Translations under genes and position numbers: made by a program
Shown: piece by piece, positions 10,294-19,908 of the stretch
Position numbering within the stretch: position 1 is the stretch's first letter
Layout of the letters: each line of letters begins with the position of its first letter
NCBI GenBank assembly: GCA_019163375.1
Contig: JAFLKK010000002.1
Span: 1-64,000, forward strand
DNA: 64,000 nt
Source: Paludibacter sp.
GTDB lineage: Bacteria > Bacteroidota > Bacteroidia > Bacteroidales > Paludibacteraceae
Direction of reading: 5' to 3'
The notes under the pieces: model-generated
Seen by the model: only the letters and a program-made list of their open reading frames with translations
Told to the model about the DNA's origin: nothing
The model's database searches: none

Positions 10294-10448
10294 CATTATA
10301 ACAACTTGTTCTAAAAAGTTGCAGCGCTAAGAGTATATTAGTTTGGTCTATGGTGTTATCCACTTGAGTATTTACTCTTGGGTGTAGCTGTCTAGCTAAT
10401 TCAGGAACAGCAATGAATTGGTGTTCAGCACCAGTTGCAAAGCTGAAT

Positions 10449-10480
10449 TAAAATCAAATTTCTGTAGAAATTTGATTTTA
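10449..10480 (+). terminator. Perfect 14-bp hairpin between 7687 gene and 10575 gene
   Basis: A 14-bp perfect inverted repeat with a 4-base TGTA loop; the right arm ends in TTTTA. It lies 156 bases downstream of the stop at 10293 and 95 bases before the next ATG, so it may end or attenuate transcription between them. No separate T-tract follows the stem. Confidence 0.55.
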
Positions 10481-10574
10481 TGGGTAAGTATAAACTATAG
10501 AATACCTTAATTTGATCTCAAAACTTAGACTTAGTTTTTCAGAAGACCAGAACTAGTTAATTAACAAAATACGA

Positions 10575-11933
10575 ATGAAACGAACTGTTATCAACCTTCT
10601 TTTATTATGTGTCTGTGTGTGTCTGTCGGCACAAACTATTCACATTGATTGTAAGTTATTGCCAGGTAAAACGGGTAAGCTTTACTGGCAAAGAGGAGGG
10701 ATTGTCGATTCGCTGCCTACCGTGCTCGATAGCAAAGGACAGGTTACCATGCATTTGCCGGATGCCAGCAGAAAGATAATGGTTACCCTGGTGATAGATA
10801 GAAGTGGTATGCAATTTATCGCCGGAGAGCCTGATATTATGCTCATCTGTACTGGAACCCCTATGAGTAAACAAAATACAAAGATTACCGGATCGCCGGA
10901 AAATGACTTTCTATACCGGGTTTTCGACAGCAAGTCCAAGCTCTTGCGCAAACGGGCATGGATCGAAGCCGGTTTGCAGCAATATGACGACGCTAATAGC
11001 CAGTTGCACCAACTACTGGCAGTAGAAAAGCAGCAGGCGCTGAATGACTATAAATCGATAGAGGAAGAGGAGCGAGACAGTCCGTTTTTTGCCGCCAGTT
11101 TTTTGCGCCACAACGAGTTTCTTGAACGGCTCTTTATGGCTGAAAATAAACAAGATGCGCTACTGTCAGTGGAAGTGCAAAAGGAGTTGGAAGAGAAGGT
11201 TGATTTTAACACGCTTTATAGCTGTGCGGAACTGTGGAGCAGTATTCCCAATTATTATCTCAGTATGTTCAATAAAATTGACAAAGCTGATAAACGCGAT
11301 GCTTTTGCAGCATCAGCATGCAAAATACTGGATCGGCTTCAGGAACCGTATTACAGCGCTTTGCTGTCGAGTTTCATAACTGAGACCGAACGATTCAGCT
11401 GGCTGGGTGCCGGCGAGACGATCGTAAAACATGCGCTGAAAACCCGTCCATGGTTAAAGGATGCAACAACTGTGTCACCGCAGGTGAAACGTATCTTATC
11501 GATGGTGACTGTAACCGAACGCTCTGAGGCACCTGTGCTAGAACTAACCACTTTTGATGGCAAAGGAGTAGTTCAGCTCAGCCCAAAGCAAATGAAGCCG
11601 TGGGGTAAGAACGGAACATTGCTTATTTTCTATGATTCGAGTTGCGAGTTTTGCACGCGTGAATTGAAACAAATCCGCATACATTATACTGCTTTGCAAC
11701 AAAAGGGTATTCGCGTCATCTCTATTGCTGCCGATACCGACCGCAAATCTTTCGAGACCTTGGCCAATGAATTTCCCTGGAGCGATAAACTGTTTGATGG
11801 TAAAGGTCTCCTGAGCGAAAATTATAAGAATTATGCCGTACTTGGTACACCCACGCTTTTTATGATAGATAAAGAAGGTAAAATAGCCGGACGATATGCC
11901 ACGTTCGAGGAGACGAAGTTGCTGGAAAAGTAA
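10575..11933 (+). CDS. Secreted thioredoxin-fold protein (TlpA/AhpC-like), 452 aa
   Basis: The signal peptide MKRTVINLLLLCVCVCLSAQ is followed by an N-terminal beta domain (about 20-115) reminiscent of DUF4369-type domains in Bacteroidota TlpA-like proteins. A helical middle (120-310) comes next, then a thioredoxin domain from about 315 to the end. The redox motif is Cys357-Glu-Phe-Cys360 in FYDSSCEFCTREL, and the cis-Pro segment is GTPTLFMID. Family knowledge: such periplasmic proteins reduce or isomerise disulfides, usually fed by a membrane partner, which is not encoded here. It follows a gene whose C-terminal domain is Cys-rich, and the second thioredoxin-like gene at 17982 has the same kind of neighbour. 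I infer, without proof, disulfide handling for exported surface proteins. Confidence 0.82.
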   Translation: MKRTVINLLLLCVCVCLSAQTIHIDCKLLPGKTGKLYWQRGGIVDSLPTVLDSKGQVTMHLPDASRKIMVTLVIDRSGMQFIAGEPDIMLICTGTPMSKQNTKITGSPENDFLYRVFDSKSKLLRKRAWIEAGLQQYDDANSQLHQLLAVEKQQALNDYKSIEEEERDSPFFAASFLRHNEFLERLFMAENKQDALLSVEVQKELEEKVDFNTLYSCAELWSSIPNYYLSMFNKIDKADKRDAFAASACKILDRLQEPYYSALLSSFITETERFSWLGAGETIVKHALKTRPWLKDATTVSPQVKRILSMVTVTERSEAPVLELTTFDGKGVVQLSPKQMKPWGKNGTLLIFYDSSCEFCTRELKQIRIHYTALQQKGIRVISIAADTDRKSFETLANEFPWSDKLFDGKGLLSENYKNYAVLGTPTLFMIDKEGKIAGRYATFEETKLLEK

Positions 11934-12559
11934 GCCTGCTTATTGATTGCCAAACAACTGTTGCTGGCGATTAGTGACGTGTAGTACCCACTCCAATGTC
12001 TGCTTAGGGGTATTAACGTTCATTGTAAGTTAGCTCTAGTTTATCAAGCATATAGAGTATAGTATAATTACTGTTTCTAGGTTGTTGCACTGAATTGTTT
12101 TTTTATTCAGAAAACGAGTTTATATCCCGGTAAACCGAAGGAAAATCCCCAAACCGCGGCATAATAAGAGTGATCTCACCTGTTTTTGTGTGTATTAATA
12201 ATGAATGTACCCTAGATGTACCCATTGTATCTGATTTTAAATTGAAATGTTTAGATAATTTTGTGTTTTATATAGAGGTGGCTTCATCCAATCAGTATCT
12301 GACTACTTTAAATCCGGGGATAATCTGCTAAAATATTATTCAGTAGAACATTAAAGTGCAAACGAATAATGATTCGCAGTTTTTTTTTGTTTAGTTCCAT
12401 ACAAGTAGGGCTCCTTGCGAGTATCGACAGATATAAAGGTTATGCGATGTACCAGCAACAATACGTGATGAATAGAATCCGCTCTATCCCGAATTAGATA
12501 GATGAAACGGAGATTTTTTATACAACCCATTGAAAATTGAAAAATAAAAATATAGCCCA
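11934..12559. other. Intergenic region with promoter and long leader
   Basis: No gene is seen. It holds the GTACC-type promoter at 12207-12263 and a leader of about 290 bases before ATG 12560. In the leader, a 5-bp hairpin at 12363-12376 is followed by nine T residues (12380-12388), a weak attenuator-like element. Confidence 0.6.
12207..12263 (+). promoter_or_regulatory. GTACC direct-repeat promoter, site 1
   Basis: Direct repeat GTACCC-TAGAT-GTACCC at 12207-12223, period 11. The -7 box TAATTTTG is at 12256-12263, exactly 49 bases from the first G. No clear -33 TTTG is visible at the usual spacing, which suggests activator dependence (inference). It faces the fibre gene at 12560. Confidence 0.8.
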
Positions 12560-12934
12560 ATGAAAAGTTTTAGTAAAGTATTTGCCAATCTGATGCTGTT
12601 TGTAGCAATAAGTGGAGGTGTCAATGCACAATCTGACGGTGCTGTAGGTATTGGTGTTCGTACGCCCAACGCCTCTGCTATGCTCGATGTACGCTCAACG
12701 AATAAAGGGGTGCTGCTGCCACAGGTAAAGCTTACCGCTATCGATGATATAACCACAGTTCCCAATCCGGCAGATGGTTTGATTGTGTATAATGTAGATG
12801 GTAGTGCTATTACTGCGGGTTATTATTATTTTAAAGGAACTCAGTGGCACCTGCTTATGGCTGGCAATACAAGTTTATCTGGCGATGTTTTAGGATCTTT
12901 GGGAAACACCACAGTTGATAAGTTGAAAGGTGCA
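12532..12934 (+). repeat. Dispersed repeat copy 2 (start of long fibre gene)
   Basis: Counterpart of 1272-1672: the immediate upstream bases, signal peptide and N-terminal module are nearly the same. Promoter regions further upstream are not shared; only this copy has a GTACC promoter. Confidence 0.85.
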
Positions 12935-15900
12935 GCTTTAATAATATCGAGTTTATCAACTAATGATATTCTGAAATTCAATGGAACTAATTGGGTAAAC
13001 GCACAGCCTTCAATTAAACTTAACAACCTTCTTGCGGCCAGTGCAACGAATACTATTGATAATATAAACAATGCACAAACATGGAATTGGAATAGTGCTA
13101 CAACACAAGATGCATTGACGATTGCTGCTCCTGCTTTGACAACCGGCAGCGCGCTAACTATAACCGGCGGTAATGCATTAACCAGCGGTAGTCTATTGAA
13201 GCTATCGTCGACCGGAGCTGGCTCTGGCGGATTGCTATCTGTTGTGAATAACGCTTCTAGCTCAGGAAAAGTAGTGGCCACTATACAAGCTAACAGTACT
13301 GCTGGTTCCGGGCTGACGGTATTAGCTAATGGTAACGTTGGTATTGGTACAGCTACTCCAGCTGCTACTTTACATAATAATGGAACAACCATATTTAAGG
13401 CAAAGGCTATCGCAAACTTTCCAGATTTTAACACGTCAATAAGCCAGACTGATGTAGATGACAATACTTTCTTGCTAATAACCCAAACATCACCTAATGT
13501 GTGGATAAGGATACCGAGCCCGTCATCTGGCTCGAGCGTGGCAGGTAAAATGCTTTACATAGTAAATAATGGCACTGCGCCTTTAACTGTTGATAATGTG
13601 GTGTTAGGTGTAAATGGCGATCCAGGTTCTAGCAGTTGTCAAAGAATAGCTCTTTTTATATGGACTGGAACTAAATGGGCTATACCTGTGTCCCCAGATT
13701 TTTCAAATCTCACTGGAGCCCAGTTTGCTAATACAATAAATAATGGCGACAAGGCACAAACCTGGAATTGGGATAGTGCTACAACACAAGATGCCTTGAC
13801 GATTAACGCAAAGGCATTGACTACTGGTACTGCCTTAAAAATTGCATCAACATCAACATCTGCTACTGCTACATCTGCATTGTTAAATTTATCAGCATCC
13901 GGTACTATGGGTGCTTCTGGAACTACCACCACTGCTGCAGTTATATCTAATACACGCACTAATGCTGCTGGCGGTACTAATATTGGTTTAAGTCTTACTG
14001 CCAGTGGTGCAACAACCGCAAATACTGCATTGGCAATTACAGCTGGTGATTTCGATCAATCTGGAGCCACTACTGGTACATTCAAAACTGGTGGGGGTGC
14101 TGTTTCGCTTAATGGGGATGTAACTCTAGCTAAAGGAAAAAAATTGACCCTCTCGGGCTCAACTTCAGGAACGGTTATTTTTGCTACCACATCATCACCT
14201 ACTGCTTATACCCTCACTTTGCCTGGTGCGGCACCAACACAAAATGGGCAAATTTTGAGTAGCGACAACTCTGGTAATTTGTCTTGGGTAACCAACTCTG
14301 CCACCACTGCCACTAGCAACAATACAGTAGGTACCATTGTTGCTCGTGATGGTACCGGAAATTTTAGTGCCGGCACCATTACCGCTAGCTTAAGCGGTAA
14401 TGCTTCTACTTCAACTAAGTTGGCCAGCTCTCGTAGTATTTATGGTGGTAGCTTTGATGGTTCAGCCGATCTTACCAGTGTTATTGCTTCCGCTTACGGT
14501 GGAACAGGCAATGGTTTTACTGAATTTTCAGGTCCTGTCTCAACCAAGAAAACATTTACCTTGCCTAATGCCAATGCAACTATTCTGACCACTTATGCGG
14601 CTGTAACTGTTCCTCAGGGTGGAACCGGATTAGGTGCAATCACCGCTAATCATTTGATGTATGGTGCCGGTACAAATAGCGTTTCTCTTTTGAGTCCTCA
14701 TGTTACCACAGGTGCTATTCTGATGAGTACAGCCAATGCTGCACCCAGTTGGTCGTTGCTAAGTGGTTTGCCAGCTTCTGCCGGCATTTTGCCTGTAGCC
14801 AACGGTGGAACCGGTTCAAATAGTCAAAATTGGGTTGACTTATCAGCAGATCAAACAGCAATAGCAGGTAAAAAAACATTTACTGCCTTTGGAACTTTTA
14901 GCGCTGGTTTAACTGCTTCAGGAGCAACTGTGAGTATAAATGACAATTCTTCAACCAATGCAACGAATATTAATACAGGAACTTCCACTGGAGCCGTAAA
15001 TATAGCTACTGGAACCACAGGTGGTAATGTGATTACCATTGGTAATGCTGCAGGCACTACTGGTATTGTCGAGAAAGTGGGTACTGGTAACTATACCCTT
15101 GACGGCGTGGCAGGTTCGAATTATACAATTGGAGCTTCAACAGTCAACGGAAAAATAGACATTGGTGGCACTGATCAAAAAGGTACCATTACCCTTGGTA
15201 ATTCCAGCGCTGCACAAACGGTAAACGTTGGAACAGGTGCTGGTGTGTCTACGGTAAATATAGCAAATGGTACTGCGGGCAACACGGTAAATATCGCAAA
15301 TGGCGCAAATAATTCACCTCAGACCATCAATATTGGAGCAGGTGCTTGTGTCGAATCAAACACTATTAATATCGGAACAGGCCAAGCTGTTAGCGGCGGG
15401 TTTTCGGCTATAACGATTGGCTCGAATGCAAGGGATGCTAATGTAACCGTGATCAAGGGTGGAGGAAATTTAACTTCAACTGGAATTAAAATAATCCCTA
15501 ATCTGGCAGGACAGATTCAGATTGGAGCTGATGATGGTAAAGGGGACATTATCATTGGTTCTTCCACGAATTCACAAATGGTGAGAATTGGAGGTGGTGG
15601 CGGTGCATCTACAGTGGAAATAGGAAATTGTGGCGGTGCATCTACAGTGAATATTGGAAATAGCACAAATACTAATGAACAGACCATCAATATTGGAGCA
15701 GGTGCTAGTAGCGCAAACAAAATTATTAAAATCGGATCAGGTACGAATACTGCCGGGAAATCGGCTGTAGAAATCGGCTCGTATACGGACTTATACAATG
15801 AAACAAAGATCATGGGTGGTAAAGGTGTCAGTGCAATTAAAATAATTCCTCATCGAACAGGAAACATTACAATTGGAAGTGAAAATGGTATAGGTGACAT

Positions 15901-16489
15901 TGCGATTGGTGTTTCCGATGCTTCACAAAAAATATTAATAGGAACAGGTAGTAGTGGTTCGAAAGTTACTATAGGAGGTGCTAATAGTGTTGTTGACCTT
16001 TATAGTAAAGTTGGTATTGGAGTGACGCCTACGGCGAGTCTCCAACTCCCGACTTCAACGGGCGCTGTAGGTACTGCTCCATTGAAACTTACTGCCGGTA
16101 CCAAACTTACTACCACCGAAGCAGGTGTCATTGAGTACGATGGGACGCATCTCTATTTCACGGCTACTGCCGGAGGTACCCGTTATCAGCTCGATCAGCA
16201 AGGCACTTCGATCACAAATGTTAGTACTTCTGCATATCCTCTTCTTACTTCTGATGAATCGATTTTTGTATCTGTTACTTCAACCATTACATTGCCGAAT
16301 CCGACAACATGTACGGGTAAAAAATACGCCGTGAAAAACGTTGGTTCGGGCACTGTTACTGTAAAAGTAAATGGAGGAGCGAATATTGATGATGCCAATG
16401 GATCCACAGGTATTTCAGGTTCGTTGAAAAATCAGGGGTGGATATTCCAATCGAGCGGTACAGTATGGTATATTATAGCAAGAATCTAA
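12560..16489 (+). CDS. Exported tail-fibre-like surface protein, 1309 aa
   Basis: Paralogue of the gene at 1298. The signal peptide (MKSFSKVFANLMLFVAISGG) and N-terminal module (GVRTPNASAMLDVRSTNKG) are almost the same. The shaft carries NNAQTWNWNSATTQDALTI twice, GNVGIGTATPAATLHNNG, AYGGTGNGFTEFSGPVS and VPQGGTGLGAI, all phage-fibre-like. Residues about 795-1150 are a regular beta-repeat region of INIGTG / VNIANG / ITIGSNA units resembling a beta-helix. An internal copy of the tip-type domain (DDNTFLLITQTSPNVWIRIP ... WTGTKWAIPV) sits around residues 290-375. The C-terminal tip (TSAYPLLTSDESIFVSVTST ... SGTVWYIIARI) closes the protein. It stands under GTACC promoter site 1 and leads the second cassette. 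Confidence 0.85.
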   Translation: MKSFSKVFANLMLFVAISGGVNAQSDGAVGIGVRTPNASAMLDVRSTNKGVLLPQVKLTAIDDITTVPNPADGLIVYNVDGSAITAGYYYFKGTQWHLLMAGNTSLSGDVLGSLGNTTVDKLKGAALIISSLSTNDILKFNGTNWVNAQPSIKLNNLLAASATNTIDNINNAQTWNWNSATTQDALTIAAPALTTGSALTITGGNALTSGSLLKLSSTGAGSGGLLSVVNNASSSGKVVATIQANSTAGSGLTVLANGNVGIGTATPAATLHNNGTTIFKAKAIANFPDFNTSISQTDVDDNTFLLITQTSPNVWIRIPSPSSGSSVAGKMLYIVNNGTAPLTVDNVVLGVNGDPGSSSCQRIALFIWTGTKWAIPVSPDFSNLTGAQFANTINNGDKAQTWNWDSATTQDALTINAKALTTGTALKIASTSTSATATSALLNLSASGTMGASGTTTTAAVISNTRTNAAGGTNIGLSLTASGATTANTALAITAGDFDQSGATTGTFKTGGGAVSLNGDVTLAKGKKLTLSGSTSGTVIFATTSSPTAYTLTLPGAAPTQNGQILSSDNSGNLSWVTNSATTATSNNTVGTIVARDGTGNFSAGTITASLSGNASTSTKLASSRSIYGGSFDGSADLTSVIASAYGGTGNGFTEFSGPVSTKKTFTLPNANATILTTYAAVTVPQGGTGLGAITANHLMYGAGTNSVSLLSPHVTTGAILMSTANAAPSWSLLSGLPASAGILPVANGGTGSNSQNWVDLSADQTAIAGKKTFTAFGTFSAGLTASGATVSINDNSSTNATNINTGTSTGAVNIATGTTGGNVITIGNAAGTTGIVEKVGTGNYTLDGVAGSNYTIGASTVNGKIDIGGTDQKGTITLGNSSAAQTVNVGTGAGVSTVNIANGTAGNTVNIANGANNSPQTINIGAGACVESNTINIGTGQAVSGGFSAITIGSNARDANVTVIKGGGNLTSTGIKIIPNLAGQIQIGADDGKGDIIIGSSTNSQMVRIGGGGGASTVEIGNCGGASTVNIGNSTNTNEQTINIGAGASSANKIIKIGSGTNTAGKSAVEIGSYTDLYNETKIMGGKGVSAIKIIPHRTGNITIGSENGIGDIAIGVSDASQKILIGTGSSGSKVTIGGANSVVDLYSKVGIGVTPTASLQLPTSTGAVGTAPLKLTAGTKLTTTEAGVIEYDGTHLYFTATAGGTRYQLDQQGTSITNVSTSAYPLLTSDESIFVSVTSTITLPNPTTCTGKKYAVKNVGSGTVTVKVNGGANIDDANGSTGISGSLKNQGWIFQSSGTVWYIIARI

Positions 16490-16655
16490 GATTTGATGAC
16501 CAGAAATGAGTATTATATCCTTTATGGTATCCTAAGGTGTAACTTTTTAGACAATCTTACTATAAAAGAAAATATCTAACCACCATCGCTCAACAGCACA
16601 TCGGCAGGGTGACAGACAAACTTAAAAATTAACACAATAGAAAAACAGAATAATT

Positions 16656-17519
16656 ATGAACAAAACAATTGCAATGCTCCTGCTCCTGATGGCATGTAGC
16701 ACCACCTTGGTCAAAGCCCAGGAGGGCTTTGGTACCAGCACTCCTGCCGCTTCGGCGGTAATAGATATGACAGCCACCGACAAAGGTTTCTTGCCTCCCC
16801 GCATGACTTCTGCTCAAATTGCTAACATTGCTAACCCGGTGGAGGGACTGACGATGTACGACACTACGCAAAAATGTCTTGTTGTTTATAATGGCACTAC
16901 TTTTATTAAGTTCACAGCAACAGCTGGAGGAATACCGCAGTGTAATGAATCGTTTACTTATGACCACAAGGCTTCCGATGGTGTTGCACCTGTAGATAAA
17001 ACAGTGACCTACTCAACTGAAAGTTCGAACAAGTCAGGCTCTACTAAATGCTGGATTTTACAAGATCTAGGTGCCACAAGTGTTCCCACAGATCAAAATG
17101 ACATTTCTTCCGCATCTACTGGTTGGTACTGGCGGTTTAACAGGGCGAAAGGTTATATCGGATCGGCCACTTGGACCGATGCTATCTCCGAAAATAGTAA
17201 TTGGATTCGCGAGAATGACCCGTGTTATCTGCTGTTAGGTGGCAGTTGGAGAATTCCTACTAATTCAGAGATAACAAACGTAAAAGCCTCCATGACAGCA
17301 TTAAGCACTACACCGTGGGGGATAATAAGGGCACACCAAATTGGTTGGCTAGATGCATCTGGAGGAATAAATGACCGAGGAGGTATTCAATATATTTGGA
17401 CGAGTACGCAATCTACCGACATTGAAGCTAGAGTTTTAATAGCCATCCCGGAAGGGTTTTCAACGACTATATCTAAGTCAAAGTCGTTTGGAGCAAACAT
17501 AAAATGTCTCCGTGACTAA
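16656..17519 (+). CDS. Exported FISUMP/Lcl-like protein, 287 aa
   Basis: The signal peptide MNKTIAMLLLLMACSTTLVKAQ precedes the shared module (GFGTSTPAASAVIDMTATDKG, then LPPRMTSAQIANI), directly continuing the paralogue family. Residues about 105-287 form a domain with WYWRFNRAKGY, WTDAISENSNWI, LLGGSWRIPTNSEITN, YIWTSTQS and a final IKCLRD. This matches the pattern of FISUMP or Lcl C-terminal-like domains (W-R-[IL]-P-T ... W-[ST]-S ... [IV]-[KR]-C-[LV]-[KR]). Several Cys residues are present. In the family these are extracellular and thought to be ligand-binding; no enzyme activity is known to me. The gene lies 166 bases after the fibre gene and before the second thioredoxin-like gene. Confidence 0.8.
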   Translation: MNKTIAMLLLLMACSTTLVKAQEGFGTSTPAASAVIDMTATDKGFLPPRMTSAQIANIANPVEGLTMYDTTQKCLVVYNGTTFIKFTATAGGIPQCNESFTYDHKASDGVAPVDKTVTYSTESSNKSGSTKCWILQDLGATSVPTDQNDISSASTGWYWRFNRAKGYIGSATWTDAISENSNWIRENDPCYLLLGGSWRIPTNSEITNVKASMTALSTTPWGIIRAHQIGWLDASGGINDRGGIQYIWTSTQSTDIEARVLIAIPEGFSTTISKSKSFGANIKCLRD

Positions 17520-17981
17520 ATGATTTATTTGATTATTTGCCAGAATCGAAACCTTTGTAGGTTATCCCTCGCCCAATGGTATATCCCGGGGGGGCAAATG
17601 GAGTAGTTTTGCTGGTAGGTGCCATGCTATGGGCTTGGTTATGAGTGGGTGTGCTGCACTACAAAAGCGAGTGCCGGAGAAGGGCAATACCCTATGGGTG
17701 AATGATATAAAGTGGAGCAGTGATGTGGAGTTACTATAACGCTAAGTAGCTGTATAAGTTGCGAATTACTGACAATGTGGAATATAAGACAATTACAAAA
17801 ACATGGCACAAAAGTTCAAAAACGGAGGTTTTTTACCATATTACAGGGGCAAAAGTAGTAGGGAGGGGCCTCGAACTATTTGTTTGTGTGTTATAAAAGA
17901 AAGTTACTAATTCCGGCTCCTCGCCACCAACCGATCCAACGGTCAATCAAATTAAGACCACAATGTAAACGATTAATACCA
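17520..17981. other. Intergenic gap, possible relic
   Basis: No clear gene. A 37-codon frame at 17629-17739 starts MGLVMSGCAAL with a lipobox-like SGCA and ends in a short Trp-containing tail; it is too short and unsupported to call. A GGAGG-like run at 17823 is followed by no start. Confidence 0.4.
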
Positions 17982-19421
17982 ATGAATAAAGATAAATCAA
18001 AGGTCATTCAACCAGTAGCTATAATACTATTTTTTCTGTTTATGATAGTGCATAGTGGTTGCTATGCTGCACCGCGTAACCTAAGCATAAAATTGCGTGG
18101 CGTTTATGACTCCAAAATAACACTCACACCCTTTGATGGACTCCGATTTGCGTCGCCGCTAGCTGTTGTGCCGGATGTGAAAAATGGGGGCGAAGCGCAC
18201 TTTGAAGTGCCCGAATCTATGTTGCCGGGCGAATTTCTTATCCGCTTCGACTACCGTGCCAAGAAAAGCGATGCACCTTATCCGGCCGAATTGCAGTTAT
18301 ATATCAACCGTGAAGATATTCGGGTGGGAGCAAACCCCCTTTTTCTGCGGGGCGACAGTCTGCTGTTGGATGGCGATCGCGAAAACAAGGCCTGGTTTGC
18401 GTTTATGAATCATAACGGGCAGCAACGCCAGCAGTTAGGACTCTTGCAGCAGTTACTAGAGCAGTACGACCGTCCCGGATCGGCCGAGTGGACGCAGGTA
18501 CTCAAAGCCTACGAATCGCGAAGGAAAGCCTACAATCACTGGATCGATGCGCAGGTGATGGCTCAAAAGGATTTATATGTAAGTCATTTATATCGTTTCC
18601 AACGGCTACAAGATAGAATCTGGAAAACCACCCCTGCAATGCGCACCGATGCACTCTGTAGCAACTGGTTCAAAGAAATTGATTTAAACGACACTCTGAT
18701 ACTTAAAAGCCGCCAAATGAACGAACTGATGAACGGCTTTATGGGCATATACGGAGCCATATCTACCACCGATGCACTGCGTGACTCGCTCTTTACCGAA
18801 GCCGGGAAGGTGGCTATTGACGCTGCATCCACCGGACACCCAAGGGTGTATGGATGGATGGTAGATTATTTCTACAACGGATACGAAACCTATAACATAG
18901 TGCCTGGCATGAAAATGTTGGAACAGCACCTGAACAATCCCCGCTGTCTCACCAGCAAAAAAATAGCCATTGCTAAAAGGCTTGATGGGCTTAAAACAAT
19001 GAAACCCGGTGTGAAGGTGCGCAATGTGGTGGTACGTGATATTATCGATCGCGAAGAAACTATCAACATGGCTACTTGCAATAAGCCATACCGTTTGTTG
19101 GTCTTTTACGATTCGGAATGCGACCACTGTAAGGAGTTGTTAGCCGCACTGAGCAAATGGTATGCCGTGCCTGACAATAGTAAGAAGCTGGAGGTGGTGA
19201 GCGTGAGTGTTGACAATAGCCGCGACCAATGGATACCCGCATTTATGGACAATGCCTTTCCCTGGATCGATAGATACGCACCCGGTGGTATCAACAGTCA
19301 GGCCGCAACAAACTACTATGTGTTAAGCGCTCCCAATATGTTTCTAGTAACTAATGCCGGTGATCTGGTGAGTATGCCTAACACAGTGGAAGAATTAGAA
19401 ACTGCTATTTATAAACACTAA
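17982..19421 (+). CDS. Exported thioredoxin-fold protein, 479 aa
   Basis: I choose ATG 17982 (MNKDKSKVIQPVAIILFFLF) because it begins directly before the hydrophobic export segment; the frame is open back to 17880 but those residues are Arg/Pro-rich and not signal-like. An N-terminal beta domain (about 35-140) and a helical region (145-340) resemble the layout of the protein at 10575. The C-terminal thioredoxin domain has Cys380-Asp-His-Cys383 in FYDSECDHCKELL and a Pro-containing SAPNMFLV segment near the end. A Cys at the end of the hydrophobic stretch (HSGC) is a poor lipobox. It probably acts in the periplasm or at the envelope on disulfides. Like the protein at 10575 it closes a fibre cassette. 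Confidence 0.8.
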   Translation: MNKDKSKVIQPVAIILFFLFMIVHSGCYAAPRNLSIKLRGVYDSKITLTPFDGLRFASPLAVVPDVKNGGEAHFEVPESMLPGEFLIRFDYRAKKSDAPYPAELQLYINREDIRVGANPLFLRGDSLLLDGDRENKAWFAFMNHNGQQRQQLGLLQQLLEQYDRPGSAEWTQVLKAYESRRKAYNHWIDAQVMAQKDLYVSHLYRFQRLQDRIWKTTPAMRTDALCSNWFKEIDLNDTLILKSRQMNELMNGFMGIYGAISTTDALRDSLFTEAGKVAIDAASTGHPRVYGWMVDYFYNGYETYNIVPGMKMLEQHLNNPRCLTSKKIAIAKRLDGLKTMKPGVKVRNVVVRDIIDREETINMATCNKPYRLLVFYDSECDHCKELLAALSKWYAVPDNSKKLEVVSVSVDNSRDQWIPAFMDNAFPWIDRYAPGGINSQAATNYYVLSAPNMFLVTNAGDLVSMPNTVEELETAIYKH

Positions 19422-19660
19422 TCTGAAAATACGTTGTGTCGCTAATAGTGTGTAGTTTACTAAAGTACTAAGTTAGACTAAGCTTAAAACTCTGGCGAGA
19501 TCTAATTGTTAGTAGGCTGATAATTAGTTGTCTGAATCAACTAAAATCGCTAATTATGCGCTAGCGAACCCAACGACGGATGTTCATGATTTTAGAACTC
19601 TCAAGATAATTAACTACAAATGACCAAGGTCGCTGCAGATATTTGCCTGACAGAAACAAA

Positions 19661-19697
19661 AAAACACTCCCAAAATGATTGGAAGTGTTTTTTTTGT
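19661..19697 (+). terminator. Bidirectional Rho-independent terminator
   Basis: AAACACT-CC pairs with GG-A-AGTGTTT around a short loop, followed by a run of T; the left side is preceded by a run of A, so the minus strand also reads as a terminator. It sits between the plus-strand gene ending at 19421 and the minus-strand gene ending at 19909. Confidence 0.8.
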
Positions 19698-19763
19698 TTC
19701 AAGACAATGATGCCAAAAATAGTTGGTACTTTTATTAGAAATAATGAATAACTTTAAAGTGAA

Positions 19764-19852
19764 GTTGAGGATATAGGCTCTGCTGAGGAGCAACCATAAT
19801 AGACTTCAGAATGTACGGAAATGAGAGGAACTTTAGGGCTCCTCTTTTTAAC
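19764..19852 (+). ncRNA. Conserved intergenic element, copy A (candidate small RNA)
   Basis: The 29-base block at 19766-19794 (begins TGAGGATATAGGCT, ends GAGCAACC) matches 52024-52052 with only three transitions. Shared AATAGACTT and GAGAGGAACTTTAG blocks follow, then a GAGGA/TCCTC hairpin and a T-run. The spacer between the blocks differs by several bases, which argues against a coding repeat. The orientation is judged from the T-run. A small RNA ending in its own terminator is my best reading; a mobile-element end is the alternative. Confidence 0.45.
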
Positions 19853-19908
19853 TGTTCGGCACTCAAAAAACGAGAAAATTGTTTTTTGAACTTTTGGTAC
19901 GTTTGGAT

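Larger units (their letters stand above)
19422..19908. other. Intergenic region between convergent genes
   Basis: It contains a bidirectional terminator at 19661-19697 and conserved element copy A at 19764-19852. Nothing protein-coding is seen. Confidence 0.65.

Noticed and set aside
11975-11992. GTACCC near 11975 as a further site
   Set aside because: Only one half site is present; the position 11 bases on reads AATGTC.
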